The position numbers and the translations under genes were made by a program. The notes under the pieces were generated by a model. The model was not told where the DNA came from. It searched no databases and was given only the letters and a program-made list of their open reading frames with translations. Below are positions 42,901-53,415 of a stretch of DNA of 64,000 nucleotides, piece by piece (the stretch's first letter is position 1; each line of letters begins with the position of its first letter). Where the stretch lies: positions 434,001-498,000 of the forward strand of contig JAOWBW010000146.1 of assembly GCA_026119855.1 (NCBI GenBank), in the 5' to 3' direction. Origin of the DNA: Campanula takesimana. Its lineage: Eukaryota > Streptophyta > Magnoliopsida > Asterales > Campanulaceae.

Positions 42901-43938
42901 TGTATACAAGAAGATTAGTGGGAGCATGGTGCTATTCCTTATTTTATATGTGGATGACATATTGCTCATTGGAAACGACATTCCTACACTTCAGTCTGTG
43001 AAGACTTGGTTAAGAAAGTGCTTCGCAATGAAAGATATGGGTGAAGCCGCATATATTCTTGGCATTAAGATCTATAGAGATAGATCAAGGAGGCTACTTG
43101 GTTTAAGCCAAAGTACATACATTGACAAGGTCATTAGAAGATTCCGTATGGAAAACTCTAAGAGAGGAACCTTGCCCGTGTTACATGGAGTTTCTCTAAG
43201 CAAGACTCAATGTCCTAAGACAAAAGATGAGCGTGAGAAAATGAATGATGTTCCATATGCTTCGGCAATTGGGTCCATCATGTATGCCATGATTTGTACG
43301 AGGCCGGATGTATCTTATGCTTTGAGCATGACAAGTAGATACCAATCCGACCCTGGCGAAAATCACTGGATAGCTGTAAAAGCGATTCTTAAGTACTTGA
43401 GAAGAACTAAAGACTCGTTTTTGGTCTATGGAGGAATGGAAGATGATCTCGTTGTAAAAACTTACACGGATGCAAGCTTCCAAACCGACAAAGATGATAG
43501 CCGATCGCAATCGGGTTTTGTGTTTATGTTAAATGGTGGAGCTGTAAGCTGGAAGAGTTCCAAGCAAAGTACAACCGCTGATTCTACAACAGAAGCTGAG
43601 TATATTGCTGCATCGGATGCTGCAAAGGAAGCTGTTTGGATTAAGAAGTTCATAACTGAACTTGAAGTGGTTCCTAGTATTGCTAATCCAATAGACCTTT
43701 ATTGTGATAATAATGGTGCTATTGCTCAAGCAAAGGAACCAAGAGCACATCAGAAATCCAAACACATACTTAGGCGTTTTCATATCATTCGAGAAATCGT
43801 TGATAGGGAGACGTAAATATATGCAGAGTACCTACTGATGACAATGTTGCGGACCCGCTAACAAAGGGACTTCCACAAGCTAAACATGATGGTCATGTTA
43901 GGTCCATGGGTATTAGATACATGGGAGATTGGGCCTAG
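39983..43938 (+). pseudogene. Copia gag-pol polyprotein, two lesions
   Basis: It encodes Gag, protease, integrase, RT and RNase H in copia order. From the ATG at 39983 the frame is open for 663 residues: zinc knuckle CFYCQEIGHWKRNC (~253-266), protease WVLDTGCGSHIC (~301), GAG-pre-integrase LWHCRLGHINEKR (~438), and integrase with HSDVCGPL, LRSDRGGEY and PPGTPQWNGVSERRNR. A TGA at 41972-41974 replaces the Trp codon found in the related copia. The same frame then runs through RT (LYVDDILLIGND, ~42947) and RNase H (YTDASFQTD, TTEAEYIAAS, DLYCDNNGAI). One G is missing in a G-run near 43807, shifting the frame shortly before the end at 43938. The two lesions are so few that the deletion may be a sequencing error near a low-quality contig end. 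Confidence 0.94.
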
Positions 43939-43952
43939 GGCAAGTGGGAGAT

Positions 43953-45452
43953 TGTTGGTAGTGGTGCCCTAGGCACGTTTAATAAACGTTGTAATTGTTA
44001 TCATTTATTTCATATCAATAAAGAGATGTTTTGATTATTATTGTTGTTCATGTTTACTTATAATAATCTCCGTCCTAGTACTTGTTAAGCACTAGTATAA
44101 AGGCTAAATGATCATGAGATGATCATGTTAGATTTATGGGTACTTGTTTGGAACAAGGCACTGGACATGACCCGCTGTATGAGATTTATGTCATGGTCTA
44201 TGTCGTACATATATCTCATATTAGTAATGTCATTTGAATCCTTAGACATGAAGTTATTATAGTCTTCCACTCGATGAACATTGTGTTTGACATATTCAAA
44301 CGCTACCTTAACACGGTAGTTATAAAGGGTATGATTGGCATAATCGGATTCCCGTTGGAAGAATAATAAGCTAAATGGATTTGTCCCTCCACGGAGAGAT
44401 GTCAAGCTTGGGCCCCTCGAAGGAATGATGTTGATGAAAATGTTCGGCCGGACTCAAATGGATTGATTGGATCATAGAATTTGAATATCAACATATTCGG
44501 AATCGAGAAAGTATTGAACAAAACAAGTGACTGTTTGACCATGACTTGTGTTCAATGACATCGTGGACAAAGGGATTGTGACATATTCTAAAGGAATGCG
44601 AACTTGTATCTAGTTATACTATTTGGGTAGGTATGACGGTTTGCTAGAACCTAATCATATCTTATGGGATCATGTTTGAGCCCATTGCCAACTTAGTATA
44701 ATCCTAGAGGGTCACACACAATAGAACGAATCTTAAATAAAAGGACTATATTGGCATTTAGGGTCGGAGGACTTCCAAGGATTTTCTGGAGAGATCTGGG
44801 CCTCCTGGTCAACCAAGCGGGCGCTTGGGTTGAACCAGGCGGGCGCCTGTTCAAGCCAGAAATAAACTGGACTTTCTGCCCAAACAGGCGGGCGCCTGGT
44901 GGTACCAGGCGGGCGCCTGGTGTCCGATTGGAAAATTCCTAATTCGATTTAGGAAGGTTTTTGGCACAAGATTCCTATTTGGAATAGGTCTTGATTGTGT
45001 ATAAAAACCCCAATTCGGCCAGACCATATTAATAAGTGCTTTTGTGAGTCTCAAAGAGTTTGAGAGAGATTTTATTTTGTTCTAAGATATCATTGATTGA
45101 GGAACAAAATAATTCACAAATAAATTCCATATAGTTCTTTATTATATTGTGAAAGTGTGTTTCATAATATTGGTCTAGCAACCAAGATCAAAGAAGCTCC
45201 TTTGATATTCGTTCGAAGTGTGGATACCGCTAGAGGGTGAATTTTATCATCTTGCAAAGTTCGTGATTTGTTCGTGATAAACTTCAAGTTTCTCCACCAA
45301 AGATCAAGAGAAAATTCATAGCCATCAAGGGTTAGTTATTCCTCTATTCATCTTGTCGTATTTGATTTAATCATATGAACGGATCCATGGTTTTGGGTTT
45401 CTTAAAATTTTAATTGCTAATTCCGCTGCGCATGTTACTACGAAACCCAACA
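43953..45452 (+). repeat. 3' LTR of the plus-strand copia (shared with a second copy)
   Basis: 1,500 bp. Compared with 36906-38414 most differences that I see are single-base deletions (for example CCC to CC, GGG to GG), an unusual pattern for LTR ageing. PPT AGTGGGAGAT precedes it at 43943-43952. Confidence 0.92.
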
Positions 45453-46753
45453 GTGGTATCAGAGCCCCGTTCATGTTGATTAATTCAATACTTGGATCAT
45501 GTTGTGTGTATATAAATTGTTTATGTGCCAAGCATGATATGAATATTGGATTATATGAATTTATGTGCTTTGTGATTTTTATGTGGTTTATTGTTTTTCC
45601 AAACTTTAATCGCACGATTCAATCGCAATAAAAATTATTGTGGATTCTGAATTATTTCGATTATTGATTTTTGATTGTCAAAGTTTTAATAATCGGGAAA
45701 AATAATTTTGAGACAAAATTTTTTGAACTTGAAAATTCCATACCATTCTGACCATTCAGGCGCCCGCCCGCGCTGGACCAGGCGGCGCAAGCGCGTTTCA
45801 GGCGCCCGCCCGTGTTGGACCGGCGCGCGCGTCGCTAGGCCAGAATGTTCTGATTTTGTTCAAAATCTGATTCGGGAATTTTCGATAAATCCAACAAAAC
45901 CAGTAACAAGACCACTTCAGACTTGCTGATCTGGATGGGTTTTTGGTAGTTGGTTTGTGTGTGGATTTTGGGGTTTGATTTTCCTATTTGTTTTAGTCTT
46001 GTGATTCCTAGATTGGGTTCAAGTTTTGGATGGCTAATCTGCGTTCATCGAGATTGTGTTTCCCAAAATGATCGCAATCAAAGTTTCAAAGATAAAACGA
46101 AGTTAGAATTATGAAGAGTTCATAATTGCTAAAATTGAGAAACAAAGTTCTTGATTCAATGATTGGAGATCCATGTGGAATTGTGAATGCAATTGGCCTA
46201 CGTTCATCGAGACCATCTATTGCTTAGTTTCGGCACATGGACTACTTTCTGGTTTTCTTGAATTAGTGCGGGATTGTGGTTGCCATAATGGCTTAGTTCG
46301 ACCGCACTTCTTGTTGTCTTGATTTGGAGATAATAACCAAAGTTGAAATAGTCTCATCCTCATAATTATAGAGAAACTAATGACACATAAATATATGCTT
46401 AAATTAATGGGATTAATTTAGTGGCTAAACTTGATGTGTAACATGTTTATATTATGTGCTCATAATGTGTTATATGCTATATGTGATGAACCTTCAAAGA
46501 AAGTCTTAAGTCTTTTATTGCCATGCCATGATTAAAACACTTGTTAGTACATAAGTGACTCTAATGTAGATTCGCCCTAGCGAGATGCATTAAATTTATT
46601 TATGTATGAGCAAGATAGATAATGTGGGCATGCCCTAGCGGGACACATTAACTATACGTTTAAAATGGTTAGACTTAATTGGGCGTCAAAACAGTTTTGG
46701 GCCTAGGCAAAGATGAAGTTTACATGCTTTTTGAAATGGATTTCTTAAAGAAT
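45453..46753 (+). mobile_element. Second copia PBS and leader, cut by the gap
   Basis: The sequence beyond the 3' LTR is not flanking DNA but a second PBS and leader matching 38415-39720, including the CAGGCGC cluster near 45759-45835. It carries frequent one-base indels relative to that copy and stops at the N run. It is either a tandem element sharing one LTR or an assembly duplication. Confidence 0.88.
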
Positions 46754-46853
46754 NNNNNNNNNNNNNNNNNNNNNNNNNNNNNNNNNNNNNNNNNNNNNNN
46801 NNNNNNNNNNNNNNNNNNNNNNNNNNNNNNNNNNNNNNNNNNNNNNNNNNNNN
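46754..46853. other. Assembly gap of exactly 100 N
   Basis: 100 N is a conventional placeholder for a gap of unknown size, so order, orientation and distance across it are not proven. Confidence 0.99.
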
Positions 46854-47375
46854 TTATGTGTTATATGCTATATGATCATTTGTGACATTGTTCCTTTATG
46901 TTTATCATATAAGCATGTAATGTAGTTGCATTTTAGTAACTTACTGAGATTTATTCTCACCCCTTATTTGTTTACCGTTTTTAGATAAGGAGCCCAGGGG
47001 TAGTTCACACACAGGGAGGACGTCGGGAAAAGGATCTTTGGTAAGACTTTTGGGAAGTGGGTGTATGTTAAAGGATCTTATGTAAATGTAACACCCTTTT
47101 GGGTAGAGTACTCGTGACTTAGTTTTGTATCATCTCTTTTAGTAGATGTCGGTGTTGTATATTTGTAAGTAAAGTTGTGGCCAAGTGGCTCAGGACTCGT
47201 TGTGAAAGTTGGTTTGTTTTATGACTTCAAGTCAAGTTTCAAGTAGTTGTGTTGGTCGTGTGATCCTTTTTATGAAAGTATATTTCGAAAATTTCCTTTT
47301 AAATTGTTTTATGACGTCTTCCAATCGTGTCCCGAGCGTGGGGCCAAGTAGGACCACGGGTCTGGGGCACGGACA
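46854..47375 (+). repeat. 3' portion of a Tekay-like LTR, plus orientation
   Basis: It matches the last ~480 bp of the Tekay LTR (6410-6882) with moderate divergence: shared CTTACTGAGATTT, CACCCCTTATTTGTTTAC and CCCGAGCGTGGGGCCA blocks. It ends GGGGCACGGACA at 47375. Its 5' part is lost in the gap. It faces opposite to the element that follows it. Confidence 0.82.
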
Positions 47376-49056
47376 AAATTTGACCCGAATTTTAACGAGA
47401 CTTACCGAAAGACCAAATAGGTACGGATACGGTAGTTCCGCCATTTCTCAATTCCTCAATTGTCCAATCTATCCCACTACAGGTACCTTATATAATGCTT
47501 ACGATAACACTACCTCTCGAACCGAATCATTCCATCATTTATCTTCGTTACTAATCAAAACTCGTACTCAAAATCGAAGCATCCAAATTATTTCCACACA
47601 TAATTCTCGAGATATCTCAAGCTCGCCTTATTCACGCCTTAACTACAACCGCAAAGGTACTTCCATTTGTAAATCGCATACTTAGTATTATTCCCCAGAA
47701 TTTCAAAACATTACCATCTCGAGCTTAATTAGCTTTTAAAATATGAAAGGCTAAAGAATTTTTCCCATCCCCATAATATTCACCAAAGGCTATATCTCTC
47801 TAAGGGTTCCCATTATAGTGCTCTCGTTCTAGGTAGCACCTTAAACTAGAGGTGTAATATAAACCCAAAATTTTAATACAAAATGTTCACTTAATCTACG
47901 CCATAATATCACCGTCATAAAACTCCAATCCTTGAAAGCCTAAAATAATTACGAATACGCAACAATCCGAAAATGATCTAAATTTTATCTTCAAGGGATT
48001 TCCTCTAGCTCCCTTTTTAGTTAATAATCTGTGCTCATATACCCAGGAAATCAACAAATCTCAAATCCTCAATAGCTACCCAAGTTAGTCTTTCACGCAT
48101 ACATTTATAAACCTAATGATACTTAGGCTCAATAGTACTACCATCATAATAAACCAATTAGCTAGCAACGTTCCAACTGACCCAATACCAAATCATGATA
48201 TTCCTTAATTATGCCCCAGTATTGATACTCCACTTCCTTCACATACCCTTGATCCTCTTCGGGAAACGCCACAAGAAGGGATTTAGAACCATAGAACCAC
48301 TATCTAACCAAAATTTCAAAATGCCCTTACCATAGATTGAGAAATTATTACTCTCCCAAAATGTACTTAGTCCCTTCTAACTTAACACGCTTACCACCAT
48401 TAATGATCATAACTCCTACAACACAACTCATCATCCATAACAATCGTACACCTCTCCATGCTAACCCATTCCGATACATTCACGGAGATGCAATAAAAGT
48501 GACCAAAATTTTCCTCAAGAGATCCTCATTGAATCCTCAACTCCTATAACTCAACCGATACAATATGGATATTGATCTAATATTAGCATTACAACCTTGT
48601 ACCATAACAACTCAATTTAACCCAGCTTCTCCTCAAACACTGGGTACTATTCGGAAGAAAACGAAAATCTTACGAATGATATATACACCCAACAAATTTG
48701 ACCGAAACTAAATACTCGGATTTCAATTAAGAAAAGATAGGTATAACTCTACCCAAAGGAACGGTCTCAAACAGTTTTAAGAAATTAGGAATGGAGAAAT
48801 ATAAACAATACCCTACAACAATAGATTAAAGCAATAGTAACATCAAAATCTTGTAATAGCAACATGGCTAATTTAGCAGGTGAGACATAACCATACTTAA
48901 GCACATCATAAGCACATAAGACTTCATAAGATACCCTAAACTCCTCCATAGGAGTAGACACCTACAACACATAAGTCAAAGACTCAGAAGAAATAAATGC
49001 AACTAAATGCACAGAAATACATAATGCGATGATCCTAAAATGCACGCCGCTCGCTC
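47376..49056 (-). other. Non-coding filler in place of pol
   Basis: No pol motif (no YIDD-type RT box, no integrase blocks) in any frame that I can see. The sequence is AT-rich with scattered short ORFs. Only the left ~60 bp resemble the 3' end of the Tekay internal region. Confidence 0.65.
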
Positions 49057-50213
49057 TCACGACGCAAATAATACCTCCCTCCTGAAATTATCCGTTACCT
49101 GGTGAGTGCTGATTGATTGCAAATACTCTACCGAAACCTTGGGCTTCCCCGAAGCATCCCTCTTCTGACCCTGGTGGTATTCCAGTTCCTGTCCCGATGA
49201 CTGAACTCTAAACCTCGGACAATTTTTAAACGAAGTGTCCCAACTGACCACACTTCACACATTTTCCTTGCTTCTTCCAACACTTGTCTTCTGAGTGTCC
49301 TTTCCTCTGACAGTAGCTGCAGACTTTCCCATTTCGTGTCCCCTTATTAGAACCTTTATTTCCTACTGTTGGTTGCCCTTGAAGTTGCCCTCTGAATCGA
49401 GTTTGCACTCCAGAATTACCTCTGTTATCCGAATGTTGCTGTTGTGACTTACTCTGCCCTCCTTGCTTACCCGGTTAACCATCTCAGTCTTCCTTTTGTG
49501 TTCCCCCAATATCCTGCTCAATCAAGTAGGCTCGATCCACCGCATCCTGAAAAGGTTGAATTCTTTGGGCTAAAAGTTGAGTCCTAATAGCTGTCTTCAA
49601 ACCCCCGATCAATCTCATCGCTTTCTGCTCTTCGGTCCGCACAAGGTAGTCACACAACGCCTGGCTAATTCTGCGAACTTAGCCGAGTACTGTGCTACTG
49701 ACATCATGCCTTGCTCCAAGCTGAGGAACTCGATCTCTTTCCGGTTTTGATCCACTAGAGAGATAAAATGATCCTTGAATTTCCTCACGAACCACTCCCA
49801 AGGATATGGTACAAGAGTCTCGCATCCCAACTGGTCTTCAGTACCTTCCACCAATGTTCCGCAGCCCCCACGAGCTTATAAGCTGCAAACAGAACCCTAT
49901 CCTCATCAGTGCAACCAAAGAAATCGTAGATTTTCTCCATCGATTCTATCCATAGCTCGGCTTTCTTTACATCCGGCTCACCGTCGTACTCACTTGGTTT
50001 CAACTTTAAGAACTGCTCCAACCCATATCGCGGAGGTGCTACATGTTCCTCTCTCGGCCCTTGGTCACGAATTGATTTCACGGCCTCTTCAAACCTGCCC
50101 TGAAACGCTGCACGGTTTTCTTCCCTTAGACCATTAAGATTCTGAGTCCCACTGATGTTTTTCACCAGCTCTTCTTCTAGCCATTGAGAACAATTACCTG
50201 TATAAAACATCAA
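49057..50213 (-). pseudogene. Tekay-like gag (frameshifted)
   Basis: It encodes the capsid-type Gag of a chromovirus. The N-terminal segment (ATG at 50213) carries YGLEQFLKLKPSEYDGEPDV and AAEHWWKVLK, closely parallel to residues ~59-120 of the intact Tekay polyprotein. After a frameshift near 49785 it continues with VRKFKDHFISLVDQNRKEIE and FLSLEQGMMSVAQYSAKFAE, then is shifted again near 49650. Zinc knuckles are in a separate frame (CSYCQRKGHSEDKC, CVKCGQLGHF; 49226-49408). The match ends just after GQKRDASGKPKV, before the protease active site. Gag could bind RNA if intact, but at least three frame breaks make this copy defective. Confidence 0.87.
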
Positions 50214-50301
50214 CCGTTACTCACTCCGAACACAACTACCCTCCTAGGTCTTCTAGCCACCTATACCGATACTTAGAGCTAAACCATAGCTCTGATACCA
50301 A

Positions 50302-53176
50302 CTGGCGCGACCTCGAACCCCGCGGGTCCGAGACCGCGAGCTGGACGTCGACTTAAAACCAAAACTATGAAATACCGAAGTTAAAAATTCCATTTTGAAC
50401 CAAAAGATGATAACACAAGGTTTTACAAAATCCAAGATTAAATCAACAATGTACATCCAACATAAGCTCCACAGCTTATACCCAAAAGAATAAAATATAC
50501 AATTCTTAATGACGACAATAATGGTAAAACTATCCCCAAAAGGTTATACATTTAAATAATGTAAACCGATCCATAACAACCTGCCCCAAAATCTCAATCC
50601 TCTCGACGTCCTCCTTGAACCGCGAATCCTAATCCTTTTCCTCCTGTGGGGGGGGGTTAAGGAAAAACAAAGATGGAAATAAACGGGGTGAGATAAAATC
50701 TCAGTAAGTTACTAATGCAACTACATGACATGCTAATATGCAACGACCATAGCAATTAACATAAGACAGATAGCAGCGGAATAATAAGTGACATGCTGAC
50801 GAACGGTAACATCCAATAATCAATCATATAAATAAACATATAACAACAAATGAGAGGCTCCCTATCACCAACCGTCCCATACCGGTTGGATAACGACCAG
50901 CTCATCATGCAACACATAAAGCTGAAATAAACACTCATAAGTGGATACATAGCCAAGGTTTCACCCAACTGAAGAACCAAATAAAGGTCGCTGCGCAGCT
51001 TCAATAATCAACAAATCATCATCTTCATAATAGCATGAAAGCTGAAGAGAAATCCCCGGTCAGAAGCGACCGATCAACCCATCGATCAACAACCATCTTC
51101 ATAGTAGCATAAAAGCTGAAGAGAAACCCGGTACCGGAACCAATAACCAAATGAAGTGTCACAAGGGACGGGAGACATGCCACAAAGGCATGCTCCAAGT
51201 AAAGCTAAAATGCACATAAAGGAGCTAGCTCTTCTCACATCCAAGGCCAATCTGGAGGAGGGTAATAATGGGGCAAAACAATGGTCAACATCACAATGGA
51301 CTTGGCTGTGCCATCATAATGTTTCGCATCGCCCAAACACACACAAAATACCACTGGACTTTCAAGTAAAGGCTAAGTAATAAAATACTACTAGCACAAT
51401 AAACAACCATTGATTCCAAAGTAGGGAATCATACCAATTAATCACCATAAAAGATGCAAACGATTACTCAAGAAGAGTTCAACAACAATAGCACAAGGAG
51501 TTTCTCATAAAAGAGTCCAACAACATTGACCATTAGAACATAATGATTCCAAGATAAGGCACGTACCAAATACATCCTAAATATGATACCCACAAGTTAA
51601 TCATAAAGAGCACAACCCAAACGGTCGCTCACCAATGGCACAATGACTATTACCAAAATGATCATAAACATTTACTCAAAAGATATAATAGGACTATGAA
51701 CTCACCATCTCATCATACCTGGAATTCCAAATAAGAAATCCGAATGAATACATCTTAAGGTTAATCAACCGTAGGTACCCAATTGCCAATTCACGCTTTA
51801 TCTCCGTTCATAACGAACCCATTCTAACACCCCAAACGAATCCAAAAGGTTACACTTATTAGAACATGATCACGACTGGACTAAACCCTACACTTTGGTG
51901 TTCAGTAAGCACCCTCTAGGTACTATAGGACATCGCCTAAAACCTAGACCAAGACTCACTCGAAAATCAATTCGATTGGAACAATCACGAACACATCATA
52001 AGATGCCCAAACATATACCAAATGATCATCACAAAGATAAGTCAAACCAACAATACCTCAATAATGTTCCAAATCCCAATTAACACTTAATTAATTTCAA
52101 ACACAAACTTGATCACAAAGGACCCAATTCTATCACTAGAGTGTACTACAATGATCACTAAGGTCGACTAGAAGGACACCCAAGACTTAGACCAAAACGC
52201 ATTCTTCAATCACACACATTAACAAATGAAACTTTCAGAGGTTCTGTGCGCCGCCCAACCCAACTGTGCGGTCGCCCAAAAAGCCATCAAACAAGAACAA
52301 AACCTTTCAGATAGATGTGCGGTCGCCCAGACATTTTTGGGCGGTCGCCCAACCTTCTGGTCTGCCGGAAATCGGGAGGGATGAACTGGGTTCTCCCATT
52401 TTTTAACCCAAACCAAAACTAAACCAAAATCCAACACTCTTAACTAGCCTATTAATGAACTAAAACAACTTATAGGTCAAAAGAACTCATATAACAACAT
52501 TTAACAACCAAAATCAAGATTCAAACCCAACATTCATAAAATCACCATTTTGACCAAAACTCAAATAAATTCCAATAAATTCGAAACTCACCAAACTTCA
52601 AAATATAACAACTCAAGCATTATATAAACATGATATGAACATTTTAGCATAAAAATGGGGGAAAATTAACTTACTTGAAAATAATGAAAGTTGATGGAAT
52701 TCGAATATTCTTGATTCTACGCGATCCTATCGACGATCTAAAACACTTTCGTATAGTGAGAAATGAGAGAAGATGAGAGGAAGATAGCTAAAATGAAGAG
52801 AGAAGGAAGAGAGAAATGTTTTACCTTTTACAGTAGAGAGAGAGAGAGAGATGGCTGGGAATGGGAGTGAGGTGAGGGAGAAAGAGAGGAGGTGAGGGGA
52901 AAAGAGGGAGTAAGTAGAATAATTAGAGAATTTACACAAAGACCCCTTCCCCTACACACTAACACAATGATCTTATACTCCCCACTAACATTTAAGTCCC
53001 AACAATACTGCGCTAACACAAATGACCCAAATAAAATGCTAGGCATAAATATTATAACACATAAAATGCACACATAAATATTTAAATAAATAATAATTTA
53101 AATAAATAAATAAGCAAATAAATAAATAATAATTATTTTTACTAATAAAATAGAGCCTAGTTTTCGGGTCGTGACA
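50302..53176 (-). repeat. 5' LTR of the gag-only Tekay-like element
   Basis: Minus-strand start TGTCACGACCCGAAAACTAG at 53176, end GTCGCGCCA at 50302, about 2.9 kb. It shares the start, CT-rich tract and several blocks with the intact Tekay LTR but is clearly diverged. The PBS (GCTCTGATACCA on the plus strand) is at 50289-50300. An AG microsatellite lies near 52837-52851. Confidence 0.87.
52245..52351 (-). repeat. TGTGCGGTCGCCCA cluster in a gypsy LTR
   Basis: Units at 52245 (one base deleted), 52265, 52316 and 52338 (arm changed to TTGGGCGGTCGCCCA). The second pair is 22 bp apart; the first is 20-21 because of the deletion. The place, about 825-930 bp into the LTR, matches that of the palindrome cluster in the intact Tekay LTR (813-950 bp in). 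The motif, however, is that of the minus-strand copia. Confidence 0.93.
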
Positions 53177-53415
53177 GACAAAGACACCTTTTACTAAGAG
53201 TAGTGAAAGGGCTAGTGACTTATTGGGACTCATACAAACTGATGTGTGTGGACCAATGAGCAGCAGTGCTAGGGGAGGATATCAATACTTCATAACTTTT
53301 ACTGATGATTTTAGTAGATATGGCTATGTCTACTTAATGAAACATAAAAGTGAATCTTTTGAGATATTTATAATATTTCAAAATGAAGTACAAAACCAAC
53401 TTGGCAAAACTGTAC
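53177..53415 (+). mobile_element. Copia integrase fragment next to the gypsy LTR
   Basis: It encodes ERASDLLGLIQTDVCGP, RGGYQYFITFTDDFSRYGYV and KHKSESFEIF, similar but not identical to the integrase N-part of the copia at 39983 (about 41420-41645). It is cut on the left by the LTR at 53176 and on the right passes in frame into a different copia type near 53415. Confidence 0.85.

Larger units (their letters stand above)
36906..45452 (+). mobile_element. Ty1/copia element, plus strand, with extra internal copy beyond it
   Basis: LTRs 36906-38414 and 43953-45452, Met-type PBS at 38416, and a polyprotein with one stop and one frameshift. It is the same family as 21341-29863, in the opposite orientation. 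The 5-bp left flank (GGACT) is not repeated after 45452. Instead a second PBS and leader follow (45453-46753), so the right LTR also behaves as the 5' LTR of another copy that runs into the assembly gap. Confidence 0.93.
47376..53176 (-). mobile_element. Gag-only Tekay-like retrotransposon, minus strand, truncated
   Basis: On the minus strand: 5' LTR 53176-50302, PBS ~50300-50289, gag 50213-49057, then 1.7 kb without pol. It ends in a stretch (47376-47430) that matches the very end of the Tekay internal region (gag-pol stop and following bases) but stops before the PPT and 3' LTR. Protease, RT, RNase H and integrase are absent, and gag passes straight into unrelated non-coding DNA. This fits a non-autonomous gag-only element of the kind called TR-GAG. 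Confidence 0.75.

Noticed and set aside
36906..45452. Target-site duplication for copia 2
   Set aside because: GGACT on the left is not found after 45452, where a second PBS follows; none could be assigned.
47209..47685. 158-residue plus-strand ORF
   Set aside because: It crosses the LTR fragment end and the rearrangement junction at 47375; low-complexity Ser/Thr content, no domain.
49775..50137. 120-residue plus-strand ORF
   Set aside because: Antisense shadow of the Tekay-like gag at 49057-50213.
52727..53073. Minus-strand ORFs rich in Ser/Leu/Phe with hydrophobic stretches
   Set aside because: They arise from the CT/AG-rich tract of the LTR. The same tract in the intact Tekay LTR gives unrelated ORFs.
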